From contig UQAR01000099.1 of NCBI GenBank assembly GCA_900539095.1, forward strand, positions 1-5,527: a DNA stretch of 5,527 nucleotides. Direction: 5' to 3'. Below the pieces are notes generated by a model. The model was not told the origin of the DNA, did no database searches, and saw nothing but the letters and a program-made list of their open reading frames with translations. This document shows positions 1-5,473 of this stretch, one piece after another. Numbering within the stretch: position 1 is the stretch's first letter; every line of letters starts with the position of its first letter. Source of the stretch: an uncultured Ruminococcus sp. GTDB taxonomy: Bacteria; Bacillota; Clostridia; Oscillospirales; Ruminococcaceae. The position numbers were made by a program, and so were the translations under genes.

Positions 1-51
1 ATACGAGATTCGCCTTAGTCTCGTGGGCTCGGAGATGTGTATAAGAGACAG
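1..51 (+). other. Illumina Nextera (N701-type) adapter, not genomic
   Basis: Bases 1-9 match the end of the Illumina P7 primer. Bases 10-17 (TCGCCTTA) match the i7 index of Nextera primer N701. Bases 18-32 are the Nextera read-2 sequence, and bases 33-51 are the 19-bp Tn5 mosaic end AGATGTGTATAAGAGACAG. The order and orientation are exactly those of a tagmentation adapter reading into an insert, so the insert begins at base 52. This is residual library sequence left at a contig end. It should be trimmed and must not be annotated as a transposon. Confidence 0.98.
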
Positions 52-589
52 TGACCGCACCGTTCACACCATGCTGTCCTAAGTATCTCACGCAGGCGTA
101 AGCAAGACCCGCTCCCATTCCGCCGAGAAAACCGATAAGTGCAGGGAAGAAGTCAACGTTCTGAAAACTCGGCTTGATAATAAACAAGCTGCCTATGAAC
201 GCACAAACCACCGTGAATCCCTGAAAAAACGTGAGCCGCTCTTTGAGAAAAATAAACGAGAAAATAATAACAAAAAACGGCGACATCTTGTTGAGCATAG
301 ATGCGTCCGATAGCACAAGATGATCTATAGCGTAAAAGTTTCCAAGCATACCGAGCGTGCCTGCAAACGCCCTCACAAAGATAACAGCATTGTTCTTTTT
401 GCCCTCAATGCGAAACCGTATGTGGTTCTTTTTCAAAACTCCGATAGCGAATAACAACGCCACAAAGTTTCTGAAAAACGTCTTTTGAACCGTCGGCAGA
501 TCACCCGAAAGCCGCACAAAAGCGAACATGAATGCAAATGAAAAAGCCGATAAAATAATGTAAATTATAGCCTTGTATTTACTTTTCAC
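52..589 (-). CDS. EamA/DMT-family permease, 3' end missing
   Basis: A 179-codon open frame starts at GTG 589 and runs without a stop to the adapter junction. It is the N-terminal part of a drug/metabolite transporter (EamA) permease, a family usually near 290-300 residues. Hydrophobic segments lie at about residues 7-25, 38-52, 68-87, 92-113, 121-138 and 148-167. The KERLTFFQ stretch near residues 116-123 sits where EamA repeats carry their conserved 'xERL' turn. The first EamA repeat is complete and the second has just begun. The GTG overlaps the upstream DUF3783 gene by 11 bp, and GGGGG lies 8 nt before it, so translation is probably coupled. The next in-frame ATG, at codon 21, falls inside the first membrane segment and is a poorer start. 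The substrate cannot be told from the sequence. The truncation comes from the end of assembled sequence, not from mutation. Confidence 0.88.
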
Positions 590-983
590 CGCTGTCGCCC
601 CCATTCATGTGAAGGTGTTCACGCCGCAGCTCTTTTATAAGCTCGCCAACGTTCCAGCTTTGATTGTGTGCCGTGACAATGGCTTTCAGCTCCACTGCTG
701 CACCTTTCTCCCTGAGCTTTTTCAGTATCGGGTCAAGCGACCTGCTGTCAATGCCTGAAAAAATAAGACATTCGTCAGCAATATCCTCTCCCACTTTCTC
801 AGACCTTTCAAAGCCCTTGAAACCGCAAAGATATCCAACCTGCTGAGCCGATACCTCGCTGCCGAAAAACTCAGCCTCAGCGTTTTCGCTTTTGGCAATT
901 TCTGAAATTACGTCACGCTTTTGCGGACTGATATTTATGCCAACAATCTTTTTCGGTATAACACTTCTTATTCTTGACTTCAT
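579..983 (-). CDS. DUF3783-domain protein
   Basis: This 134-residue soluble protein has no signal peptide or membrane segment. The C-terminal half resembles the DUF3783 signature as I remember it: L99-K100-A101, T104, N107, W110, L115, E118-L119 and E122-H123, preceded by a hydrophobic strand and the 'FSGIDSRSLDPIL' segment at 75-87. The function of the family is unknown to me. The start is set at ATG 983 because GAGGAG lies 7 nt upstream. A TTG five codons earlier sits on top of that ribosome binding site and is rejected. The gene follows a near-consensus promoter and overlaps the EamA permease by 11 bp, so the two form an operon. A shared role with the permease is inference. The last codons are shared out of frame with the permease start. 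Confidence 0.82.
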   Translation of the reverse strand: MKSRIRSVIPKKIVGINISPQKRDVISEIAKSENAEAEFFGSEVSAQQVGYLCGFKGFERSEKVGEDIADECLIFSGIDSRSLDPILKKLREKGAAVELKAIVTAHNQSWNVGELIKELRREHLHMNGGDSGEK

Positions 984-990
984 AAAATTA

Positions 991-996
991 CTCCTC
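991..996 (-). promoter_or_regulatory. Ribosome binding site of the DUF3783 gene
   Basis: GAGGAG on the minus strand is separated from ATG 983 by 7 nt. It decides the start in favour of the ATG over the upstream in-frame TTG, which overlaps this motif. Confidence 0.85.
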
Positions 997-1012
997 AAAT
1001 CGTACTATCTAT

Positions 1013-1041
1013 ATTATACCCCAATATCGACCATTCTTCAA
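1013..1041 (-). promoter_or_regulatory. Sigma-A-type promoter of the DUF3783-EamA operon
   Basis: Minus-strand TTGAAG (1041-1036, 4 of 6 to TTGACA) is followed by a 17-bp spacer and a perfect TATAAT (1018-1013). Transcription would start near 1006, giving a leader of about 22 nt before ATG 983. The promoter lies beyond the terminator of the upstream xylosidase gene, so the two-gene unit has its own transcription. Confidence 0.78.
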
Positions 1042-1095
1042 GAGCAAATATACAGAATTTTTACGCTCATTTGCCTTGATTCTATGTGTGAACGC

Positions 1096-1126
1096 AAAAA
1101 AAATCGCCCCGATCTCTCGGAGCGAT
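1096..1126 (-). terminator. Rho-independent terminator of the xylosidase gene
   Basis: On the minus strand, ATCGCTCCGA pairs with TCGGGGCGAT through a GAGA tetraloop. This gives 10 pairs including one G-U, followed directly by a run of T. The stem begins 15 nt after the TAA stop at 1142. The plus-strand reading lacks a clean T-run, so this is mainly a minus-strand terminator. It separates the xylosidase unit from the DUF3783 promoter. Confidence 0.92.
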
Positions 1127-1141
1127 GATTTTATTTAGCGA

Positions 1142-3484
1142 TTAAAGTTCAATAATTACCTTGCCGCTGAAGTTAGGAGCGATCTCAACAGACTTGTCTG
1201 TGTTAGCCACAGCGATCTTGAAACTTGCCTTTGTGTCTGTGTATTCACATTCGATCTTGTTGCCGTGTCTTGTAGCAGTCAGCTCGAATACCTTGTTTGC
1301 CTCAGTGTCATAAATAGGGCAAACAGCAGACTTGCCGTCCTCAAGCTCGTAGATAGTGAATGTTGTGCCCTCAAGATAATCATACTCGATCTGCCTTTCA
1401 AAGTTGCCATATGCAATAATGCTGTTTGGCTTAGCAAGAGCAGGTATCTCAAAGTATGAGCACTTGTGCTTGTACCACTTGCCGCCCTCAAGTACCTTGC
1501 CGGTGATAATGTCAGTCCACTTGCCTTCTGGTACATAGTATTCAGCGATACCCTCGTCATTAAGGATAGGAGCGACCAGAATGTTGTCGCCGAACATATA
1601 CTGTCTGTCAAGTGTCAGGCAAGTTGGGTCGTCAGCATAGTCGATGACCATTGCTCTCATTACAGGCACGCCGACTTCATGTGTCTTGATAGCCTGAGCC
1701 CACAGATAAGGCATGAGCTTGCCCTTGAGCTTTGTGAAGAAACGCAGAACATCGCAGGATTCCTCATCAAAGAGCCATGGCACTCTGTATGACTGGTTGC
1801 CATGCAGTCTTGAATGTGATGAGAACATACCGAATGCAGCCCATCTCTTGTAAATGTCAGGTGTAGCAGTAGCCTCAAAGCCTGCCATGTCATGTGAAGT
1901 GTAACCAAAGCCTGAGATACAAAGTGACAGACAGCCTCTTACTACCTCAGCCATTGAGTTGTAGTTTCCTGAGCAGTCGCCGCCCCAGTGAACAGGGAAC
2001 TTCTGACCGCCTGCTGTAGCAGAACGAGCGAACAAGCAAGCCTTGTTCTCGCCGTAGTATTCTTTCAGAACGTTGAATACGCACTCGTTGTAAAGATATG
2101 TGTAGAAGTTGTGCATCTTGATAGGGTCAGAACCGTCATAGTAAACAACATCTCTTGTAGGTATTCTCTCGCCGAAGTCAGTCTTGAATGTGTCAACACC
2201 CATTTCGCAGAGCTTTCTCAGATATCCTGCATACCACTTGCAAGCCTCAGGATTAGTGAAGTCAACGATAGCCATACCAGGCTGCCACTCGTCGCACTGG
2301 AATACAGAACCGTCAGTTTTCTTGATGAAGTAACCGTTCTTCATACCCTCGTCGAAAAGTCTTGAACGCTGGCCAACATATGGGTTTATCCATACGCAAG
2401 TTTTCAGACCCTTGTTTTCATGCAATCTCTTGAGCATTGCAGGTGGGTCAGGGAACTGTGACTTGTCCCACTCAAAGTTACACCACTCAAAGCCCTTCAT
2501 CCAGAAACAGTCAAAGTGGAATACCTGAAGAGGGATATCTCTCTCAGCCATGCCGTCGATAAATGAAGTGATAGTTTCCTCATCATAAGTTGTTGTGAAT
2601 GAAGTTGTGAGCCACAGACCAAATGAGAATGCAGGCGGCAGTGAAGGCTTGCCGGTGAGGTCAGTGTATCCCTTGAGTACGTCAGTGAGGTTAGCACCGC
2701 CGAATACATAGTATTCAAGGCTCTCGCCAGGAACAGTCATTGATACCTTGGAAACAGTATCAGAGCATACCTCATATGAAACCTTGTCAGTGCTGTTTAC
2801 AAATACGCCATAGCCCTTTGAAGAAAGATAGAATGGGATAGACTTGTAAGACTGATCTGAGCAAGTACCGCCGTCAGCGTTCCATATCTCAACGTTCTGA
2901 CCGTTCTTTGTGAATGTTGTGAACTTTTCGCCGAAACCGTAGAAATATTCGCCAACAGAAGTGTCGAACTGCTCTCTGATGTATGTTCTTGTAGGGTCAG
3001 CAGGGTAGCTCCAGAATGTGTCGTCAAGCTGTGTCTGAAGTCTTGCCTGCTGCTTGTAAGCATTCTCGAAAATAACACCGGTCGATCTCCAACCGCCGCT
3101 TGTGAGTTTCTTGTCCTTGTAGTAGTAAGTAAAGCTCCAGTTCTCCTTAGAAACAACGAGCTTTGTGTCGCCGGTAACGAGCACAGCCTCTTTGTCTGTA
3201 ACAGTTACCTGTGGCTTGAAACCCTTGTCCTCAAGTACAAAGTGCGGACCATTGTCAACATGACCCTTGTGGTGAGTGATGCTGACCTTAACGCAGTTCT
3301 CCTGAGTTGAGGTGTAAGCGATCTCAAGGTTAGCACTTCCGAGCATCATAGCTCTGTTGTATACAACGAAAGGTGTTGCCACAACAAGGAATCCGTTTTC
3401 GATCTCTTCGATCTCGAAAGCCTGATTTGCATAGTTTACTTCGTAGCCTCTCTGGTTGAGCCAGAAACCGTCGGCAAATTTCAT
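1142..3484 (-). CDS. yicI: Glycoside hydrolase family 31 alpha-xylosidase (YicI type)
   Basis: A complete 780-residue protein closely follows E. coli YicI (about 772 residues), which cleaves terminal alpha-xylosyl units such as isoprimeverose from xyloglucan fragments. An N-terminal beta-sandwich covers about residues 1-245, the catalytic barrel about 280-600, and C-terminal beta domains the rest. The motif FKTDFGERIP supplies the nucleophile D436, and HWGGDC supplies the acid/base D503. The DCFW motif (325-328) and K434 match YicI positions linked to xyloside rather than glucoside preference. The conserved SSHSRLHG (555-562) and YRVPW (566-570) stretches are present. No signal peptide is seen, so it acts in the cytoplasm on imported oligosaccharides. 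ATG 3484 is supported by AGGAGGG 8 nt upstream. The gene stands alone between two terminators, with a long palindrome-bearing control region upstream. The family and catalytic residues are secure; xylosidase over glucosidase activity is likely but inferred from motifs. Confidence 0.95.
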   Translation of the reverse strand: MKFADGFWLNQRGYEVNYANQAFEIEEIENGFLVVATPFVVYNRAMMLGSANLEIAYTSTQENCVKVSITHHKGHVDNGPHFVLEDKGFKPQVTVTDKEAVLVTGDTKLVVSKENWSFTYYYKDKKLTSGGWRSTGVIFENAYKQQARLQTQLDDTFWSYPADPTRTYIREQFDTSVGEYFYGFGEKFTTFTKNGQNVEIWNADGGTCSDQSYKSIPFYLSSKGYGVFVNSTDKVSYEVCSDTVSKVSMTVPGESLEYYVFGGANLTDVLKGYTDLTGKPSLPPAFSFGLWLTTSFTTTYDEETITSFIDGMAERDIPLQVFHFDCFWMKGFEWCNFEWDKSQFPDPPAMLKRLHENKGLKTCVWINPYVGQRSRLFDEGMKNGYFIKKTDGSVFQCDEWQPGMAIVDFTNPEACKWYAGYLRKLCEMGVDTFKTDFGERIPTRDVVYYDGSDPIKMHNFYTYLYNECVFNVLKEYYGENKACLFARSATAGGQKFPVHWGGDCSGNYNSMAEVVRGCLSLCISGFGYTSHDMAGFEATATPDIYKRWAAFGMFSSHSRLHGNQSYRVPWLFDEESCDVLRFFTKLKGKLMPYLWAQAIKTHEVGVPVMRAMVIDYADDPTCLTLDRQYMFGDNILVAPILNDEGIAEYYVPEGKWTDIITGKVLEGGKWYKHKCSYFEIPALAKPNSIIAYGNFERQIEYDYLEGTTFTIYELEDGKSAVCPIYDTEANKVFELTATRHGNKIECEYTDTKASFKIAVANTDKSVEIAPNFSGKVIIEL

Positions 3485-3492
3485 GTAATAAA

Positions 3493-3499
3493 CCCTCCT
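3493..3499 (-). promoter_or_regulatory. Strong ribosome binding site of the xylosidase gene
   Basis: AGGAGGG on the minus strand lies 8 nt before ATG 3484. It is a near-perfect match to the 16S 3' end and fixes the start. A second purine block, GGGGGAGGAA, lies about 60 nt further upstream but has no start codon at usable spacing. Confidence 0.88.
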
Positions 3500-3545
3500 G
3501 TAAATTAAAATAGTTTTCAGAATATAAAAAAATGAAAATTTTATC

Positions 3546-3563
3546 GGGAAGTCCGTTCCTCCC
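3546..3563 (-). other. Small hairpin near the predicted 5' end of the xylosidase mRNA
   Basis: On the minus strand GGGAGG can pair with CTTCCC (six pairs, one G-U) around an AACGGA loop. If transcription starts near 3568 from the proximal promoter, the hairpin would lie about 5 nt from the RNA 5' end. It would also mask an SD-like purine block. A T-rich stretch lies about 15 nt downstream, too far for a standard terminator. It may stabilise the mRNA or mean nothing. Confidence 0.35.
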
Positions 3564-3574
3564 CCTATATGTAT

Positions 3575-3603
3575 ATTTTATAGCATATTTGCCTAAATTG
3601 CAA
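3575..3603 (-). promoter_or_regulatory. Candidate proximal promoter of the xylosidase gene
   Basis: Minus-strand TTGCAA (3603-3598, 4 of 6) is followed by a 17-bp spacer and TAAAAT (3580-3575, 5 of 6). An alternative -10 reading, TATAAA two bases earlier, carries an upstream TG one base away, which would make it an extended -10. The start point would be near 3568, with a leader of about 85 nt. The surroundings are AT-rich, so chance matches are likely. Confidence 0.5.
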
Positions 3604-3660
3604 TAGTAAAAAAGTAATCTCTGTAAGTATTTTAATGGATTGAGCATATTTTGATGTAAA

Positions 3661-3674
3661 TAATTCATGAATTA
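3661..3674. repeat. 14-bp perfect palindrome in the xylosidase leader region
   Basis: TAATTCATGAATTA is its own reverse complement. It lies just downstream of the start point (near 3676) predicted for the distal promoter, a typical operator position. The AT-rich context makes a chance origin possible. Confidence 0.4.
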
Positions 3675-3682
3675 ATATTATC

Positions 3683-3712
3683 ACTATATAAATTTATTAA
3701 GATATATGTAAA
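3683..3712 (-). promoter_or_regulatory. Candidate distal promoter of the xylosidase gene
   Basis: Minus-strand TTTACA (3712-3707, 5 of 6) is followed by an 18-bp spacer and TATAGT (3688-3683, 5 of 6). The -35 box is one arm of the palindrome at 3705-3722, so a bound regulator would compete with RNA polymerase. The leader would be about 190 nt. Both hexamers are good, but the region is AT-rich. Confidence 0.5.
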
Positions 3713-3722
3713 CCTTTACATA
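3705..3722. promoter_or_regulatory. 18-bp palindromic operator candidate upstream of the xylosidase gene
   Basis: TATGTAAA-CC-TTTACATA has perfect 8-bp arms around a 2-bp centre. The core differs from the CcpA/LacI-type catabolite element (TGNAANCGNWNNCA) only in the central CG, which is CC or GG here. It overlaps a candidate -35 box and lies between the capA terminator and the xylosidase gene, so the xylosidase is the likely target. Binding by a LacI-family protein or CcpA is inference. Confidence 0.5.
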
Positions 3723-3748
3723 AAATCATCAAACAGTCATACGAACAT

Positions 3749-3778
3749 AAAAAAGCGGACGGCTAAAAAGTCGTCCGC
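3749..3778 (-). terminator. Rho-independent terminator of capA
   Basis: On the minus strand GCGGACG pairs with CGTCCGC (7 bp, plus one further C-G pair after a mismatch) around a T-rich loop, and is followed by six T. It lies 86 nt after the capA stop and closes that unit before the xylosidase control region. Confidence 0.9.
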
Positions 3779-3811
3779 AGAAATAATTAAATAGGATAAA
3801 TCAAAGATGTA

Positions 3812-3834
3812 GGGGCTGGCGTACTCGACAGCCC
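3812..3834. repeat. GC-rich palindrome in the capA 3' region, possible dispersed repeat
   Basis: GGGCTG (3813-3818) and CAGCCC (3829-3834) pair. Past one mismatch an inner CG/CG extends the stem to 8 pairs around a 4-nt loop. The element sits between the capA stop and its terminator and lacks a T-run of its own. Its layout, TGTAGGGGC...GCCC, resembles short palindromic intergenic repeats that I recall from gut Firmicutes. Only one copy is visible here, so repeat status is inference. Confidence 0.45.
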
Positions 3835-3864
3835 ATTTCTCAAATAGCGTTTGTCCGTCATTAG

Positions 3865-5112
3865 CTATTCAATGCTGAGAAATTCATCAGGTATGTAAGA
3901 CAAACATTCCTCCACGCTCTCACGGGTAAAGCCCTCAACGTAGTTTTTGGCAAACAGCTCATCAGTGTATTCCGCATAAGGATAGACCGTGCAGTTGTAC
4001 CAGTCACCATAGTAAGAGTCACCCTCAAAGTGTGATATGATCGGGATAGCCTTAACATTTTCAAAAGTTATCTCATTAGTGTCAGGATTCTTTATAACGT
4101 TGAGCTTTCCGATAAGTCCCACTAACGACTTTGTGTCATACATGGTGGAAATAAAGTTGCCCAAACCGTAGTATACGAAAGCCTGTCCGCCGTCCGGCTT
4201 GTCAAGATATCCGCAGGTGCTAATGGTGTGAGCCTGCGTACCAATAATAAGGTCAGCACCCCACTCCACAAGCTTAGGCGTTATCTCTGTCTGCTGCTCG
4301 TTCAGTTCGTTTTGTATCTCCGTGCCGTAATGACAGGAAACTACAACAACGTCCGCCATTTTGTCAGCCTCTTCTATCTGGGCCTTTATCTTGTCCTCGT
4401 CATCAAGATATATCACCTGAGCACCGTCACCGCTGAGATAATTGCCGTTTGTGTGCTCCATGTATCCCAGAAAAGCGAACTTTATTCCGTTGACCTCCAT
4501 GGTCTTGATAGTGTCAGCGTCCTCCTGCGAACGGTAAGCACCATAGTGTACAACGTCCTTAGTGTCCCAGTAGTCAAGAGAGCTTATCAGTCCAGACTCA
4601 CCCTGATCGAGAACATGATTGTTTGACATAGATATCACATTAAACCCCATGTCAACTATCTTGTCCCCCACAGCCGTCGGCGAGGCGAACATAGGATAGC
4701 TCTGCGGCTCAACGCTGTCCGTCACCAACGTTTCCTGATTTATGATAGCCACGTCAGTGCCCTCTATGTATTTTGTAACGTGCTCATAAGCCTGCGTGAA
4801 ATCATATTTGTCACCGCCGCCCAGCTTTAGAGCCTCATTATAAATGTTGTCATGTATCAGATTGTCGCCCACACATACCAGCGAGCAAGTGTAGCTCGGC
4901 TGTTCTTTTTCCTCTGTCCTGACCTCAGCAGCCTTTTTGCTTGAATTGTCCTCGACTTTCTTGTTATCCGCCTTGCTCTCAGTTTCCTCCACGATCAAAG
5001 CGTCCCCGTCAAGCTTGCTAGTGTCAAGCTTACCGCAAGAGACCGCACTCAGCGACAGCACCGCCGAAAGAGCCACCACAGTGATCTTGTTATATAAATG
5101 TCCGTATCTCAT
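3865..5112 (-). CDS. CapA-family lipoprotein (metallophosphatase fold)
   Basis: A 415-residue exported protein of the PGA_cap/CapA family, relatives of the poly-gamma-glutamate capsule protein CapA/PgsA, which have a calcineurin-like metallophosphatase fold. Residues 8-25 form a hydrophobic signal segment ending in a lipobox (AVSC, Cys26), so it should be anchored outside the membrane. Residues 27-74 are a charged linker. The domain follows with GDNLIHD (82-88), NQE (125-127), SNNHVLDQG (163-171), HYGTE (261-265), GTQAH (291-295) and GLGNF (316-320). GTQAH departs from the usual HPH form. ATG 5112 is chosen because GAAAGGA lies 6 nt upstream; the in-frame ATG at 5127 lacks a site. No capB, capC or polymer genes are visible, so a role in poly-gamma-glutamate synthesis is unproven and hydrolysis of another surface polymer is possible. 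It is a single-gene unit with its own promoter and terminator. Confidence 0.9.
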   Translation of the reverse strand: MRYGHLYNKITVVALSAVLSLSAVSCGKLDTSKLDGDALIVEETESKADNKKVEDNSSKKAAEVRTEEKEQPSYTCSLVCVGDNLIHDNIYNEALKLGGGDKYDFTQAYEHVTKYIEGTDVAIINQETLVTDSVEPQSYPMFASPTAVGDKIVDMGFNVISMSNNHVLDQGESGLISSLDYWDTKDVVHYGAYRSQEDADTIKTMEVNGIKFAFLGYMEHTNGNYLSGDGAQVIYLDDEDKIKAQIEEADKMADVVVVSCHYGTEIQNELNEQQTEITPKLVEWGADLIIGTQAHTISTCGYLDKPDGGQAFVYYGLGNFISTMYDTKSLVGLIGKLNVIKNPDTNEITFENVKAIPIISHFEGDSYYGDWYNCTVYPYAEYTDELFAKNYVEGFTRESVEECLSYIPDEFLSIE

Positions 5113-5118
5113 ATAAGT

Positions 5119-5125
5119 TCCTTTC
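5119..5125 (-). promoter_or_regulatory. Ribosome binding site that decides the capA start
   Basis: Minus-strand GAAAGGA lies 6 nt before ATG 5112. The in-frame ATG at 5127 overlaps the edge of this motif and has no purine-rich block upstream. The shorter form also gives a more typical lipoprotein signal peptide. Confidence 0.75.
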
Positions 5126-5163
5126 ATAACATCTATGTAAAATACAAATTTACCTACAGTTTA

Positions 5164-5192
5164 ATTTTATCACATTTTCCCCTAATAATCAA
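5164..5192 (-). promoter_or_regulatory. Candidate capA promoter
   Basis: Minus-strand TTGATT (5192-5187, 4 of 6) is followed by a 17-bp spacer and TAAAAT (5169-5164, 5 of 6). A TG one base ahead of an overlapping GATAAA would serve as an extended -10 signal. An overlapping TTGACT (5197-5192) is a better -35 sequence but is spaced 20 or more bases from either -10. Transcription would start near 5157, with a leader of about 45 nt. Confidence 0.55.
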
Positions 5193-5347
5193 GTCAAACC
5201 ACAAAAATGTCGAAAGCTTTTTTGACTAGTTCGTTTCAATATATCACAATACAACAACCTATAAAAATTTTTGCTGAAATTTTTACCTTCAGATAGAATG
5301 GCCGGTGTTAAATTTCCCCGTCAATCTCCCCAATTCCCGCACCAAAA

Positions 5348-5363
5348 ATTTGTGCAAACAAAT
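5348..5363. repeat. Inverted repeat ATTTGT-gcaa-ACAAAT
   Basis: Two perfect 6-bp arms flank a 4-bp centre, just left of a perfect plus-strand TATAAT at 5368-5373. It resembles the nearby TTGTTGC half-sites only loosely. An operator role is inference. Confidence 0.4.
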
Positions 5364-5381
5364 GATTTATAATTTAATTTG

Positions 5382-5419
5382 GCAACATTTCATTAATTGT
5401 TGCATTTTTTATGCAACAA
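5382..5419. repeat. Cluster of GCAACA/TGTTGC half-sites with a 9-bp inverted repeat
   Basis: TTGTTGCAT (5397-5405) and ATGCAACAA (5411-5419) are perfect 9-bp inverted arms around five T. A further GCAACA at 5382-5387 forms an inverted pair with TGTTGC at 5398-5403. The three half-sites start at 5382, 5398 and 5413, a spacing of about 15-16 bp. A near-copy, ATACAACAA, lies at 5249-5257. Neither strand has a T-run after the stem, so this is not a terminator. A multi-site operator or an RNA hairpin are both possible. Confidence 0.5.
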
Positions 5420-5448
5420 ACCACCCGCTTTTCGTGTATAAGTAGAAA

Positions 5449-5473
5449 GGGTCTCATCTCAAATCGGAGACCC
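5449..5473. other. GGGTCTC hairpin, possible leader RNA or weak terminator
   Basis: GGGTCTC (5449-5455) pairs perfectly with GAGACCC (5467-5473) around an 11-nt loop. On the plus strand it follows a weak -10-like TATAAG (5437-5442) and precedes purine-rich sequence to the edge. Further weak pairing of CAG..ATG with CAT.CTG is possible at about 5484-5504. On the minus strand the stem is followed by TTTCTACTTAT, a poor T-tract, so it could be a weak terminator for a gene beyond the edge. I do not recognise an RNA family. Confidence 0.4.

Noticed and set aside
33..51. Tn5/IS50 mosaic end as a natural transposon end
   Set aside because: It is embedded in the full Nextera primer and index sequence, so it comes from library preparation.
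892..1128. 78-residue plus-strand frame
   Set aside because: It crosses the DUF3783 gene start, its promoter and the xylosidase terminator, with no ribosome binding site and no family resemblance.
1265..2718. Frames of 64-125 residues on both strands inside the xylosidase gene
   Set aside because: They are shadows of the GH31 coding sequence, without ribosome binding sites or recognisable domains.
3330..3668. 112-residue minus-strand frame across the xylosidase leader and gene start
   Set aside because: Its start has no ribosome binding site, it spans promoter elements, and it overlaps the well-supported xylosidase in another frame.
5192..5227. AGTCAAA...TTTGACT inverted repeat upstream of capA
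   Set aside because: The 7-bp arms are 22 bp apart in AT-rich DNA and carry -35-like sequence by chance; the evidence for an operator is weak.
5298..5327. Second upstream capA promoter starting with minus-strand TTGACG
   Set aside because: No acceptable -10 hexamer is found 16-19 bp downstream on the minus strand.
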